Below are positions 25,799 to 33,624 of a stretch of 35,570 nt of DNA, one piece after another. How positions within the stretch are numbered: position 1 is the first letter of the stretch; every line of letters starts with the position of its first letter. This DNA is from Candidatus Effluviviaceae Genus IV sp. (lineage in GTDB: Bacteria > Joyebacterota > Joyebacteria > Joyebacterales > Joyebacteraceae). The stretch is from positions 1 through 35,570 of the forward strand of contig WJLY01000246.1 in assembly GCA_014728245.1 (NCBI GenBank). Reading direction: 5' to 3'. A program made the translations under genes and the position numbers. The notes beneath the pieces are model-generated. The model was not told the DNA's origin, ran no database searches, and saw only the letters and a list, made by a program, of their open reading frames with translations.

Positions 25799-27373
25799 CT
25801 AGTTGTTCGCGGCCTGGTCAATCACAAGATAGATCGTGGCCACGGACGAGATAAAAGCTACGATGTCCCGGGCGTTGTCCCACCAGCCCTCATCGGGCTC
25901 CTCTGGCACCCAGATCTCGTCCCCGGGGAAGATCTCCTTCGCCCGACCCGCGCGGAACTGGTGTCCTGTCTCGTCGCGGATCACCATGACTCTGCTTCTG
26001 TTCGCGTCGTCGGTGTAGCCGCCCACCAAGTCGATGTAGCGCGTGTACCGCTCGTTCGGTTCGTACGGGACATGCCCGGGCATCATCACCTGTCCGCTCA
26101 CGAGCACGGTCTGCTGCGCTTTCGGGAAGACGATCCGATCGTTGTGTCGAAGCAGCGGATCCTCCGCCTCCTCACCCGAGAGGAGCGCCTCGAAGTCGAC
26201 GACCACGCTCCGCTTGTCCTGGCGGTATCTGGTCTTGAGATACGCGTACTCCATCTCCGTCATGCGGTCGAACGGAGTCTCGTTCAGTCGCTCGAGCTCC
26301 GGGTCAGGCTTGTCGTCCGATCTCAGACGTATGATGAGAGCGTCCCGCAGCGACGCCCACTCGGTCGGTCCACCGGCTCGTCGAATGACGTCCGACGCCC
26401 TGTCGGAACCCTCGTTGATGCCGTAGTGCCCCGGAAAGCGTACCTCACCGTCGACGCGAACGAACTCCGCCCTCCGCCAGTCCGGCCTGGACGGAACGTA
26501 GAGCTGGTCCGCGGGCATGACGGCCGCGCCGCGACCGGCCTCGGACGTCAGGTCGACGGGCCGGCCCTCCGTCGTGCGGTCATCGACGAACCGCCTGAGC
26601 TCCGAGCTGTCAGGCACGGCGGCCCGCTCGAGCCCTCCGGCAAGCTCGACGAGCGACCACGCGGTCTCGCCCTCGACGTACTCGTAGCGCCCCGGGCGCG
26701 CTACCGCGCCGAGGACGTGCACGTATTCCACCATGTGCGGAACGTAGACCACGTCGCCGTCGAGTATCGGGGCGTCCGCCTCGACGTCGCCCGCTTGGGC
26801 GTACCTCGTGAGATCGACGCGCCGGGTCCCTCCCGAGCGTCTCGTGACCGTGATGTTCCGGCGGCTGGCGGGGTCCAGGAGCCCACCGGCCCTCTGGATC
26901 AGATCGCTCGCGGTCTCGAGAGCGGTCGCCGTGTACGCCCCCGGGTTCTCCACCTCTCCCAGCACGTTGACTCGTATGCGCCTCAGGCCGGTCAGCGAGA
27001 TGCTGAAATCCACGTTCCTGTAGACGCGCGAGAGCTCCTCGGTGATCCGCACTCTCGCCTCGTCCAGCGTGATTCCCGACACAGGGATCGACGCCACACC
27101 GGGCACCACCAGATCGCCGTCGGGGACGACCATGACCGGCGTCGACATGACCGTCGGACCCCATACGGTGATCGTAAACCTGTCGCCCGGACCCACGATG
27201 TACGTCGCTCCGTCGACGGGTCCGCGCAGCGCCGCCGGCTTCACCTCGTCGACCGGCGCCGCCCGCTCGACGATGACCTGCGCGCCCGGTTCAGGCTCTT
27301 CGGCCGCCGAGAGCTCGGATGGGAGAAAAGGTGCAAGGATCAGAAGCGCGAGAATGAAACGCGAGTGTCTCAT
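25799..27373 (-). CDS. Wza-like polysaccharide export protein with several SLBB domains
   Basis: A 524-residue exported protein. The signal peptide is MRHSRFILALLILAPFLPSELSAA with no lipobox Cys. It is followed by a Poly_export domain (YIVGPGDRFTITVWGP ... VVVPDGDLVVPGVASIPVSG). At least three SLBB units can be seen, at 'RRIRVNVLGEVENPGAYT', 'EYVHVLGAVARPGRYEY' and 'QTVLVSGQVMMPGHVPY', and a fourth at 'EFVRVDGEVRFPGHYGI'. A hydrophobic C-terminal helix (VAFISSVATIYLVI) ends the protein, as in outer-membrane Wza pores. ATG 27373 has AAAGG 5 nt upstream; a frame open to 27457 lacks homology. It forms the envelope channel with the Wzz-like protein encoded just after it. Confidence 0.93.
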   Translation of the reverse strand: MRHSRFILALLILAPFLPSELSAAEEPEPGAQVIVERAAPVDEVKPAALRGPVDGATYIVGPGDRFTITVWGPTVMSTPVMVVPDGDLVVPGVASIPVSGITLDEARVRITEELSRVYRNVDFSISLTGLRRIRVNVLGEVENPGAYTATALETASDLIQRAGGLLDPASRRNITVTRRSGGTRRVDLTRYAQAGDVEADAPILDGDVVYVPHMVEYVHVLGAVARPGRYEYVEGETAWSLVELAGGLERAAVPDSSELRRFVDDRTTEGRPVDLTSEAGRGAAVMPADQLYVPSRPDWRRAEFVRVDGEVRFPGHYGINEGSDRASDVIRRAGGPTEWASLRDALIIRLRSDDKPDPELERLNETPFDRMTEMEYAYLKTRYRQDKRSVVVDFEALLSGEEAEDPLLRHNDRIVFPKAQQTVLVSGQVMMPGHVPYEPNERYTRYIDLVGGYTDDANRSRVMVIRDETGHQFRAGRAKEIFPGDEIWVPEEPDEGWWDNARDIVAFISSVATIYLVIDQAANN

Positions 27374-27453
27374 GTTACCTTTCCCGGTGCGGCGCAACGA
27401 CCGGCGCCTCGCCTGGCCCGGCGCGCGGCCGTCGCGGACAGAAACGTTCACGT

Positions 27454-27963
27454 TCACCCGTCCACCCGACCCCAGTCGTATGGAATATCGTTGTCGTGAG
27501 GATCGACGCGGTGCTCGTCCGGGGACTCGTAGTCGTATGGCTCGGTCGGGCAGTTGACCAGGTAGCTCGGCGCGTCTCCGATGGCTTTCATGCCGTGCAG
27601 CACGCCCGGCGGAATGACGACGAGGAGGGGATTCAGCTCTCCCAAGAAGAACTCATTGACCTCGCCGTGCGTCGGCGACTCCTCTCGCCCGTCGTACAGC
27701 ACGACCTTCATCATTCCCTTCACGATCGTGAAGTAGTCGGTCTGGACCTTGTGGTAGTGCCAGCCCTTCACCACGCCCGGGTACGCTATGGACAGATAGA
27801 CCTGTCCGAACTTGCGGAAGATCCCGTCGTCGGAACGCAGCATCTCCATCAGGTAGCCGCGCTCGTCGGGGATCAGCCTCAGCTCCTTGATCTCCACGCC
27901 GTCGATCAGGCGCTTCGCCCTCACTCCTCTGGGCAGCTTCCCGGCCTTCTCCTCTGACGACAT
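27454..27963 (-). CDS. RmlC-like cupin (dTDP-4-dehydrorhamnose 3,5-epimerase family)
   Basis: About 169 residues with the RmlC double-stranded beta-helix: KELRLIPDERGYLMEMLR, FGQVYLSIAYPGVVKGWHYHKVQTDYF (the His of the active site, here GWHYHK), VVIPPGVLHGMKAIGD and YLVNCPTEPYDYESPDE. True RmlC has a catalytic His/Asp/Tyr set; the Tyr here is in EPYDYESPDE, so epimerase or dehydratase activity is plausible. No RmlA, RmlB or RmlD is in the window, so the substrate may be different. I start at ATG 27963, behind GAGGAGA at 7 nt. ATG 27990, which overlaps the ugd stop, is an alternative with a poor SD. The gene follows ugd directly. Confidence 0.85.
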   Translation of the reverse strand: MSSEEKAGKLPRGVRAKRLIDGVEIKELRLIPDERGYLMEMLRSDDGIFRKFGQVYLSIAYPGVVKGWHYHKVQTDYFTIVKGMMKVVLYDGREESPTHGEVNEFFLGELNPLLVVIPPGVLHGMKAIGDAPSYLVNCPTEPYDYESPDEHRVDPHDNDIPYDWGRVDG

Positions 27964-27986
27964 CGCGTCTCTCCTCGGTGAATCGG

Positions 27987-29309
27987 TCATTCCCTGTTCG
28001 GCTTGCCCCTGCCGACACCGTCGAAGCGGAACCCGAGCGGCTCGAAGTCCTCCGGGTCATAGACGTTCCTGCAGTCGACGACCGACGGCTCCGCCATCAG
28101 CGTCCGGAGCCGTTCGAGATCGAGCCTCCTGAACTCGTTCCACTCGGTCATGAGCACGAGCACGTGCGCCCCCGTGGCGGCCGCGTACGCGTCGTTCGCG
28201 TATTCGATGTCGGGCAGCACGGCGCGCGCGTTCTCCATCGCGACGGGGTCGAACGCCCTGACCGTCGCCCCCAGATCGACCAGCCCGTTGATCAGGACCC
28301 GCGACGCCGCGTACCTCATGTCGTCGGTGTTCGGTTTGAAGGACAGCCCCAGGACGCCGACGGTCCTGCCGCTCACGTCTCCGCCCGCCGCCCGGACGAC
28401 CTTGTCGACCATGCGCTCCTTCTGCAGCCGATTGACCTCGATGGCCGCGGCGACGATCCGAGCGTCCGCGCCGGCCGCCTCCGCCGTCTTGACAAGGGCT
28501 TTCGTGTCCTTGGGGAAGCACGAGCCGCCGTAGCCTGCTCCGGCGTGAAGGAACTTCGGCCCTATCCGCTTGTCGAGGCCCATCGCGTACGCCACCGACT
28601 GGACGTCGGCCCCAACGCGCTCGCACATCCAGGCGATCTCGTTTATGAACGATATCTTCGTTGCCAGGAAGGCGTTCGACGCGTACTTGATAAGCTCAGC
28701 GGACTCGACCGTCGTCTCCACGAAGGGCGTCTTGATCAGGTAGAGCGGCCTGTAGATGCTCCTCATGGTCGCCATGGCGCGCTCGCTGTCGGCGCCGATC
28801 ACCACTCTGTCGGGACGCATGAAGTCGCCCACGGCCGAACCCTCGCGCAGGAACTCGGGGTTGGACACGACATCGAAGTCGTGCGGCTCGGTCTGGTGGT
28901 CTCGGATGATCGCTGCGATGCGCCTCGCGGTGCCCACGGGGACGGTGCTCTTCTGAACCACGAGGCGGTAGCCGTCCATGTACCGCCCGATCTCTCCCGC
29001 CACGGCGTCGACCTGCGAGAGGTCGACCGCGCCGCCGTCTCCCTCGGGCGTTCCGACCGCGCAGAAGATGACCTCGCTTTCGCGGACAGCCTGCCCGATG
29101 TCGGTCGTGAAGGAAAGCCGCCCTTCTCTCACGTTCCTCTCGACGACCTCCGAGAGCCCCGGCTCGTAGAACGGGATCTCGCCGCGGGAGAGGGTCTCGA
29201 TCTTGCTCTCTATCCTGTCGACGCAGACCACCCTGTGGCCGAGGTCGGCCAGTCCCGCGCCGCCCACCAGCCCCACGTAGCCCGTACCGACCACCGCTAT
29301 CCTGTGCAC
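27987..29309 (-). CDS. ugd: UDP-glucose 6-dehydrogenase
   Basis: A 440-residue enzyme that oxidises UDP-glucose to UDP-glucuronate with two NAD+. The N-terminal Rossmann motif is VVGTGYVGLVGGAGLADLGH, followed by CAVGTPEGDGG and VQKSTVPVGTA. The catalytic region has SNPEFLREGSAVGDF, the central helix has AELIKYASNAFLATKISFINE, and GYGGSCFPKDTKAL holds the active-site Cys. The C-terminal domain has GLSFKPNTDDMR. The start is GTG 29309, 4 bp after the MBL-fold gene, with AAGGGG upstream. Together with the SDR enzyme at 13742-14701 it would supply UDP-glucuronate or UDP-pentose for the glycan. Confidence 0.96.
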   Translation of the reverse strand: MHRIAVVGTGYVGLVGGAGLADLGHRVVCVDRIESKIETLSRGEIPFYEPGLSEVVERNVREGRLSFTTDIGQAVRESEVIFCAVGTPEGDGGAVDLSQVDAVAGEIGRYMDGYRLVVQKSTVPVGTARRIAAIIRDHQTEPHDFDVVSNPEFLREGSAVGDFMRPDRVVIGADSERAMATMRSIYRPLYLIKTPFVETTVESAELIKYASNAFLATKISFINEIAWMCERVGADVQSVAYAMGLDKRIGPKFLHAGAGYGGSCFPKDTKALVKTAEAAGADARIVAAAIEVNRLQKERMVDKVVRAAGGDVSGRTVGVLGLSFKPNTDDMRYAASRVLINGLVDLGATVRAFDPVAMENARAVLPDIEYANDAYAAATGAHVLVLMTEWNEFRRLDLERLRTLMAEPSVVDCRNVYDPEDFEPLGFRFDGVGRGKPNRE

Positions 29310-29313
29310 TGGC

Positions 29314-30132
29314 TCAAGCCCCTTCCCTAAGCACCTCGTACGCGGCCACGTTGGCCGCCCGCACCTCTATCGGTCCCAGCGCGGAACGCTGCTCAGCCAC
29401 GTGTACCTCGACGTCCCGCCTTCCGCCGCGGGAGAGCGCCTCCGACGCCGCGGCCACCGCCAGCTCGGGAACGTTGTTCTCCTCGGACAGATGTGCCAGA
29501 ACCAGATCGGCCACCGGCGCGTCACGCAGAGCGGCTATCTCGGCCGCCGCCGCGACGTTCGAGAGGTGTCCGACGTTGCTCGCTATGCGCTTCTTCAGAC
29601 GCCAGGGGTAGGCCCCGGTCCGAAGCATCTGCTCGTCGTGGTTGAACTCGAGCACCACGCAATCGGAGTCGCGCAGATGGCGCCTTACGGCGCCGCTCAC
29701 GAGGCCGAGATCGGTAGCGACCGTCAGCCGGCCCCCCGAATCCGCGATGGAGAAACCCACCGGCTCGGCGCAGTCGTGGCTCGTGACGAAGGGCACGACC
29801 GAGAGCTCTCCTATTCTGAACTCGCGGCCCGGCTCTATGTAGACCCGCTGCGGGATCGTGCCCGCCCTTCCTCGCATACCGTCGTGGGTCCCGCCCGTGG
29901 CGTAGACCGGCAGTCCGAACCGTCTGGCGACCGGTCCGAGGCCGCTGACGTGGTCGGAATGCTCGTGAGTGACGACTACAGCGGCGAGATCGTCCGGATC
30001 GACTCCGGCGGCGCGCGCGCCCGCCGCTACTCTGCGCGCGGAAATCCCCGCGTCCACGAGAAGATGTGTCTCTTCGGAAGACACCAGGATAGCGTTCCCG
30101 GAGCTTCCGCTGGCAAGAATGGAGACCCGCAA
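29314..30132 (-). CDS. MBL-fold metallohydrolase (YycJ/WalJ-like)
   Basis: A 272-residue metallo-beta-lactamase-fold protein. The N-terminal LRVSILASGSSGNAILV block and metal motif THEHSDHVSGL (HxHxDH) are typical of YycJ/WalJ; further metal ligands are in VTSHDCAEPVGF, VATDLGLVSG and EFNHDEQML, with HLSEENNVPE near the end. WalJ-type proteins are 5'-3' DNA exonucleases in Firmicutes. I start at TTG 30132, which has a GGGAG SD 8 nt upstream; a GTG at 30180 has none and would precede the likely transcription start. A promoter candidate (TTGACC 30200-30195, 18 bp, TAGCTT 30176-30171) lies upstream. It leads the operon of the glycan genes, but it need not be functionally linked to them. Confidence 0.88.
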   Translation of the reverse strand: MRVSILASGSSGNAILVSSEETHLLVDAGISARRVAAGARAAGVDPDDLAAVVVTHEHSDHVSGLGPVARRFGLPVYATGGTHDGMRGRAGTIPQRVYIEPGREFRIGELSVVPFVTSHDCAEPVGFSIADSGGRLTVATDLGLVSGAVRRHLRDSDCVVLEFNHDEQMLRTGAYPWRLKKRIASNVGHLSNVAAAAEIAALRDAPVADLVLAHLSEENNVPELAVAAASEALSRGGRRDVEVHVAEQRSALGPIEVRAANVAAYEVLREGA

Positions 30133-30170
30133 ATCGAGCGCTCCCGAAGGTGAGTGCAATCCAGCCAAGC

Positions 30171-30200
30171 AAGCTAACACAAGGCCAATCGCGCGGTCAA
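30171..30200 (-). promoter_or_regulatory. candidate promoter of the MBL-fold gene and the glycan operon
   Basis: Minus strand TTGACC (30200-30195), 18 bp, TAGCTT (30176-30171). The -35 is good and the -10 is weak. Transcription would begin near 30163, about 30 nt before the TTG start. It overlaps the 3' end of a 42-codon ORF. Confidence 0.35.
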
Positions 30201-30325
30201 AAGCTTTCGGCCGACGGCGGCAACACGTCCTTGCGCCCTTTCCTGGGCTTGGAATCGGTAAGAACGACCGCCGCCAGCGCGGCCAGAACCATGACGACGA
30301 TCAGCCAGCCTGCTGCGCGCTTCAC
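30197..30325 (-). CDS. 42-residue single-span membrane protein (unknown)
   Basis: A short frame begins with GTG at 30325 and ends in TGA at 30197-30199. The translation starts MKRAAGWLIVVMVLAALAAV and continues VLTDSKPRKGRKDVLPPSAESF: a two-residue basic start, one membrane helix of about 19 residues, then a polar basic tail, the classic shape of a small membrane protein. AGGGA lies 4 nt before the start. It sits between a hairpin at 30347-30378 and the MBL-fold gene, on the same strand. Function is unknown. It could be chance, but hydrophobic length, positive flank and SD agree. Confidence 0.5.
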   Translation of the reverse strand: MKRAAGWLIVVMVLAALAAVVLTDSKPRKGRKDVLPPSAESF

Positions 30326-30346
30326 GTGTTCCCTGCCTCACGAATC

Positions 30347-30378
30347 AGCCACCCGAGGCTTTCGCCTTCCGGGTGGCC
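30347..30378 (-). terminator. strong hairpin with GAAA tetraloop after the 93-residue gene
   Basis: Read on the minus strand, an 8-bp perfect stem (GCCACCCG/CGGGTGGC) continues as AGGC/GCCT after a 2-nt bulge and is closed by GAAA, a GNRA tetraloop. It lies 20 bp after the stop of the gene at 30398-30679. There is no T-run, so it may act as a Rho-dependent terminator or mRNA 3'-end stabiliser rather than a simple intrinsic terminator. Confidence 0.55.
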
Positions 30379-30397
30379 GTCCTTCCTCGGTCGGCGG

Positions 30398-30679
30398 CTA
30401 CGCGTCCTGACCGGGACTGCGCTGGGCATCTATGTACTGCGATATGAGTCTCTCGAACCTGCTCTTGTAGATGAGGTCGAACTTGTCCATCAGGTCCGGG
30501 ATGATCTCCTGGGCCTCTCTTCTGACTCGCTGGGCAAGGACGGTGGCTTCCTGTCTGTTGAGCCTGCCGCCCCTGATCTCCTCGCAGGCGCTGTCGACCA
30601 GCTCTCTGAGCGTGTCCAGCTTCCGCTCCTCCTGCTCGAGCAGCTCTGCCATCTCCACGTCGTAGGGCTCTTTCGACAT
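30398..30679 (-). CDS. 93-residue helical protein of unknown function
   Basis: I do not recognise this protein. It is soluble, 93 residues, rich in Glu, Arg and Leu, and reads as helices almost throughout (MAELLEQEERKLDTLREL, then ALAQRV-like VLAQRVRREAQEIIPDLM and KFDLIYKSRFERLISQYI). One Cys is at ~residue 32. There is no signal or membrane segment. ATG 30679 has a GGAG about 11 nt upstream. It has its own promoter candidate (30764-30793), divergent from the plus-strand membrane genes, and a strong hairpin after it, so it looks like a monocistronic gene. It may be a small regulator or adaptor; nothing in the sequence proves it. Confidence 0.7.
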   Translation of the reverse strand: MSKEPYDVEMAELLEQEERKLDTLRELVDSACEEIRGGRLNRQEATVLAQRVRREAQEIIPDLMDKFDLIYKSRFERLISQYIDAQRSPGQDA

Positions 30680-30763
30680 CTATCCGTCGCTCCGTGCGTC
30701 TCTGATGAGAACGCGCCGCTCCGTGCGCGCGGTGCGTCCGGGGGAGTTTCCGTCTTTCCGGGT

Positions 30764-30793
30764 ATTCTATTCGGTGAACGGCCCCGCGGTCAA
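30764..30793 (-). promoter_or_regulatory. sigma70-type promoter of the 93-residue gene
   Basis: Minus strand TTGACC (30793-30788), 18 bp, TAGAAT (30769-30764), one mismatch from consensus in each box. Transcription is expected near 30757, leaving a ~77-nt leader. It lies back to back with the plus-strand promoter at 30814-30843. Confidence 0.55.
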
Positions 30794-30813
30794 GCCAGAA
30801 GGGGCTCTTACGC

Positions 30814-30843
30814 TTGACATCGTGGAGCCGCACGGCGTACGCT
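30814..30843 (+). promoter_or_regulatory. sigma70-type promoter of the small membrane protein and TPR genes
   Basis: Plus strand perfect TTGACA (30814-30819), 18 bp, TACGCT (30838-30843). The -10 is weak but the -35 is exact. Transcription would begin near 30850, ~47 nt before ATG 30897. The two -35 boxes of the divergent pair are 20 bp apart, so one bound protein could affect both. Confidence 0.45.
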
Positions 30844-30896
30844 AAGGTGGCGAGCGGGCGCTACTTGTGTGCACACTGAATGGGAGCTTCAACGGC

Positions 30897-31079
30897 ATGA
30901 GACTTCTGTCGTTCGTTCTGGCGGTGATCGCGGCCGCCGTCTTTCTGCTCGGAATCGCCGTCAACTTCGCGGGCGGGCGGTTCGTGGCCGGACTCGCGCC
31001 GATAACGCTGTGGCGTTTCTCCGTGGCCTGCATAGGATTCGCGATATACCTGCACCTCTTCGCGAAGGACAGGGGCTAG
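30897..31079 (+). CDS. 60-residue two-span membrane protein (unknown)
   Basis: MRLLSFVLAVIAAAVFLLGI starts a protein with two membrane helices (residues ~3-22 and ~38-56), an AGGRFVAGLAPITLWR loop and a short basic tail (AKDRG). ATG 30897 has GGGAG ~10 nt upstream; a GTG at 30867 is possible but has no SD. It lies 76 bp before the large TPR membrane protein on the same strand and may share its promoter, so the two could form one membrane complex. I do not recognise a family. Confidence 0.7.
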   Translation: MRLLSFVLAVIAAAVFLLGIAVNFAGGRFVAGLAPITLWRFSVACIGFAIYLHLFAKDRG

Positions 31080-31155
31080 GTCGAGCCCGCTTCGCTCGTC
31101 CCTCGACGGGAGTTCGACTTCACGCGCCCTGTAGGCGGCGAGAGGACCTGAACAC

Positions 31156-33612
31156 ATGAACGACGGGAAGCCCCGCAACCGAATCCTGGCAATGGCGGAG
31201 TGGGCGGAGACGCTGCCCATCTCCATGGGCCGCTGGCTGCTCCTGCTCGCGGCCATCGTCGTCCTGCGGCACTTCCTGGAACAGCTCTCCGGACAGAGTC
31301 GGACGCTCTACTTCCTCTCGTACTTCCTGCACTACCCGCTGGCATACGTGGCTCCTCTCCTGGCCCTGTCGGTCCTCCTGGCCGCGGCCGCCAGGGAGAA
31401 GGTCGAGCGCGTCACAAGGCTCATGCTCTTCGCCTGGTTACTGACGCTTCTGCCTCCCCTGATCGATCTCGTGGTCCACAGCGCCGCGGAGGCCCCGCAG
31501 CTCATAGGCTATCTGATCCCCCGCGACTCGTCGCTCGGCGATGCCTTCCTGAACCTCCTGAACCCCGCGTATCAGCGCTTCCAGGGCACCACGACGGGCA
31601 TCCGCGTGGAGGCGGGCCTCGGCTGCCTGCTCGGAGCCTACTACGTCTTCCTCAAGACGCGCAGCGCAGGGAGGGCGGTCGTCTCGTTCTTCGCCGTGTA
31701 CGTCACTATGTTCTTCTTCTTCGCGCTGCCCCCGATCACACTCGCGGTTGCGAGGCTCCTGGGCTCGGAGGCCGAGAACGTCTACGTGCTCTTCTTCTCC
31801 AAGGCCGACGTCCATCGCGCGTTCGTCAACGCGACGCCGTTCGCGGTGTCCGATCTCTCCAACGCGCTGATCGACATCATCGTCATAGTCCCCGTGCTGG
31901 CTCTCTGGTACCGGCTGTATGACCGAGAGCGTTTCTCCGGTCTAATGCGCGGCCTGAACCCGATCCGCATCGTCTTCCACGTCGGGGCTGTTGTACTGGG
32001 AGCCGCTCTGGGCGCGAGGCTGCTCCTGGACTCGCCGGGCGTCTTCTCGATCTCGCAGTTCTTCGACGCGATCTCTCTTCTGGGGCTCGCCGCAGCGGCG
32101 TTCTTCACGGCCGCGTCCGCGGGCGCGATGGACGCTCTGGGCCGCGCGGGCGAAGCCGGAGACGCGCCCCGGACAGCGGCGAGTGTGCACGACATCCGTC
32201 TCAGAGCCGCCTTCTTCTTCTCGCTGGCCTGCCTCTTCGCTCTCTCCGTGAGCTACGTCGCGCTCACGTACGTGCTCGCCGCTCTCTCGGCATGGTACAT
32301 ATACCACTCGTCGCCGTTCAGGCTCGCGAGATTCCCGCTGCTCGGGGGGTTCGTGGCCGGCGGCGCGCTCCTCTTCATGCTGTCGATGGGATATTCGGCC
32401 TACGCCGGCGCATCGGCGTCTCTCTGGATGCCCGGGAGCCTTACGGCCCTTGCTCTCTTCGTACCGACGCTCTCGCTCCTCGCCAGAGACGTGTGGACGC
32501 AGAGGCGGGACCGGTTCTCCCTGTGCGCCCTCGCCGGCGCGACCAGGTGCCGCGTCATAGCCGGGGGCGGCGTTCTTCTGTCCTGTCTCCTGCCCGGAGC
32601 GCTCCTCACGATGCCTGCGCTCCTCATTCCCGGCGTCATCGTCGGAGGCGCGGGCTTCGGGCTCCTGGTAAAGGGAAGCGGTCGCACCATACCCCCGGGG
32701 CTCGCGCTCCTTGCAGTCATCCTCACGACGGCGGCGTTGGTCATGGGCGCGCACGAGGCTCCGGTCCTCTCCGCCCAGCTACAGGCCACGTCCTTCTCGG
32801 AGATGAGCAGGCGCGAGGGTAACTTCGCGCTGTCCGAGCGCGACCCCGACCTGCCCACGGGGATGGACGAAGGCCTCAGGCTCTTCGAAGAGGGAGACTA
32901 CGAGGGGGCGGCGAGCGCCTTCCGCCGGGTGCTGGAGCGAGACCCGGAGAACGCGGACGCCTACGTCAGCATAGGCAGCGCCTATCTGCGTCTGGAGAGA
33001 CTGTCGGAAGCCGCCAGGGCATTCCGGAAGGCGCTGGATCTGGAGCCTGACAACGCGCGGGCACACGTCGGCCTGGGCCAGACCTTCCAGTTCTACGGCG
33101 ACTTCGACTCGGCCTTCGAGGAGCTCACGACGGCGCTGGAACTGGCGCCCGACGACCCGAACCTGGTTCACGCCATGGCCGGGTTCTTCAAGGCCGCGGG
33201 AGACCCGGAGCAGGAGGCCAACGCCCTCGAGAGAATGCTGGAGCTGGACCCGGACCGCCCGAGGGTCTATTCGCGGCTGGCCGACATCTACATGGCGGCA
33301 GGCATGTACGACCGGGCGATCGAGACGCTGAACCGCGCGACCACGGCCGATGCGGAGCCCGAGCATCTCCACACCCAGCTCGCTCAGGCGTACTACCTGT
33401 CCGGCGACCTCGACGCGGCGGAACGTGAAACCAGGAGGGAGATCGAGAAGCACCCCGGCCGCGCTTCTCCTCACGCGGTCTTGGCCGGGCTCCTTGCGGA
33501 AAGAGGCGACGTCGAAGAAGCGAGAGCCGAGTACAGGGAGGCGATTTCGCTCACCGGCGACGCGATATTGCGGGAGCGACTGGAGAGGGAGTTGTCGAAG
33601 CTGGGCGAGTGA
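31156..33612 (+). CDS. polytopic membrane protein with C-terminal TPR domain (UbiA-like membrane part?)
   Basis: An 818-residue protein in two parts. Residues ~25-555 contain about 12-14 membrane helices. The segment 'YIYHSSPFRLARFPLLGGF' (~residues 378-396) resembles the cytoplasmic loop and helix of UbiA-family prenyltransferases, but the Asp-rich NDxxD motifs of that family are missing. Residues ~575-818 hold about six or seven tetratricopeptide repeats with the W/Y-G-A-P pattern (e.g. 'ADAYVSIGSAYLRLERLSEA', 'DPENADAYVSIG' and 'EPDNARAHVGLG'). ATG 31156 has an AGAGGA SD ~9 nt upstream. TPRs in the cytoplasm or periplasm would dock partners. The function is unknown. Confidence 0.75.
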   Translation: MNDGKPRNRILAMAEWAETLPISMGRWLLLLAAIVVLRHFLEQLSGQSRTLYFLSYFLHYPLAYVAPLLALSVLLAAAAREKVERVTRLMLFAWLLTLLPPLIDLVVHSAAEAPQLIGYLIPRDSSLGDAFLNLLNPAYQRFQGTTTGIRVEAGLGCLLGAYYVFLKTRSAGRAVVSFFAVYVTMFFFFALPPITLAVARLLGSEAENVYVLFFSKADVHRAFVNATPFAVSDLSNALIDIIVIVPVLALWYRLYDRERFSGLMRGLNPIRIVFHVGAVVLGAALGARLLLDSPGVFSISQFFDAISLLGLAAAAFFTAASAGAMDALGRAGEAGDAPRTAASVHDIRLRAAFFFSLACLFALSVSYVALTYVLAALSAWYIYHSSPFRLARFPLLGGFVAGGALLFMLSMGYSAYAGASASLWMPGSLTALALFVPTLSLLARDVWTQRRDRFSLCALAGATRCRVIAGGGVLLSCLLPGALLTMPALLIPGVIVGGAGFGLLVKGSGRTIPPGLALLAVILTTAALVMGAHEAPVLSAQLQATSFSEMSRREGNFALSERDPDLPTGMDEGLRLFEEGDYEGAASAFRRVLERDPENADAYVSIGSAYLRLERLSEAARAFRKALDLEPDNARAHVGLGQTFQFYGDFDSAFEELTTALELAPDDPNLVHAMAGFFKAAGDPEQEANALERMLELDPDRPRVYSRLADIYMAAGMYDRAIETLNRATTADAEPEHLHTQLAQAYYLSGDLDAAERETRREIEKHPGRASPHAVLAGLLAERGDVEEARAEYREAISLTGDAILRERLERELSKLGE

Positions 33613-33624
33613 TGGACCGTCACT
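33608..33624. terminator. short inverted repeat between convergent genes
   Basis: AGTGA (33608-33612) and TCACT (33620-33624) are complementary, with a 7-nt loop. The repeat contains the stop codons of the TPR gene (plus) and the universal stress gene (minus). No T-runs; a weak bidirectional terminator at best. Confidence 0.25.

Noticed and set aside
24575-27499. A 974-codon open frame on the plus strand opposite the Wzz-like and SLBB genes
   Set aside because: It is a shadow of GC-rich codon use in the real minus-strand genes: the translation is rich in Arg, His and Asp, has no family motif, and both opposite genes have strong domains.
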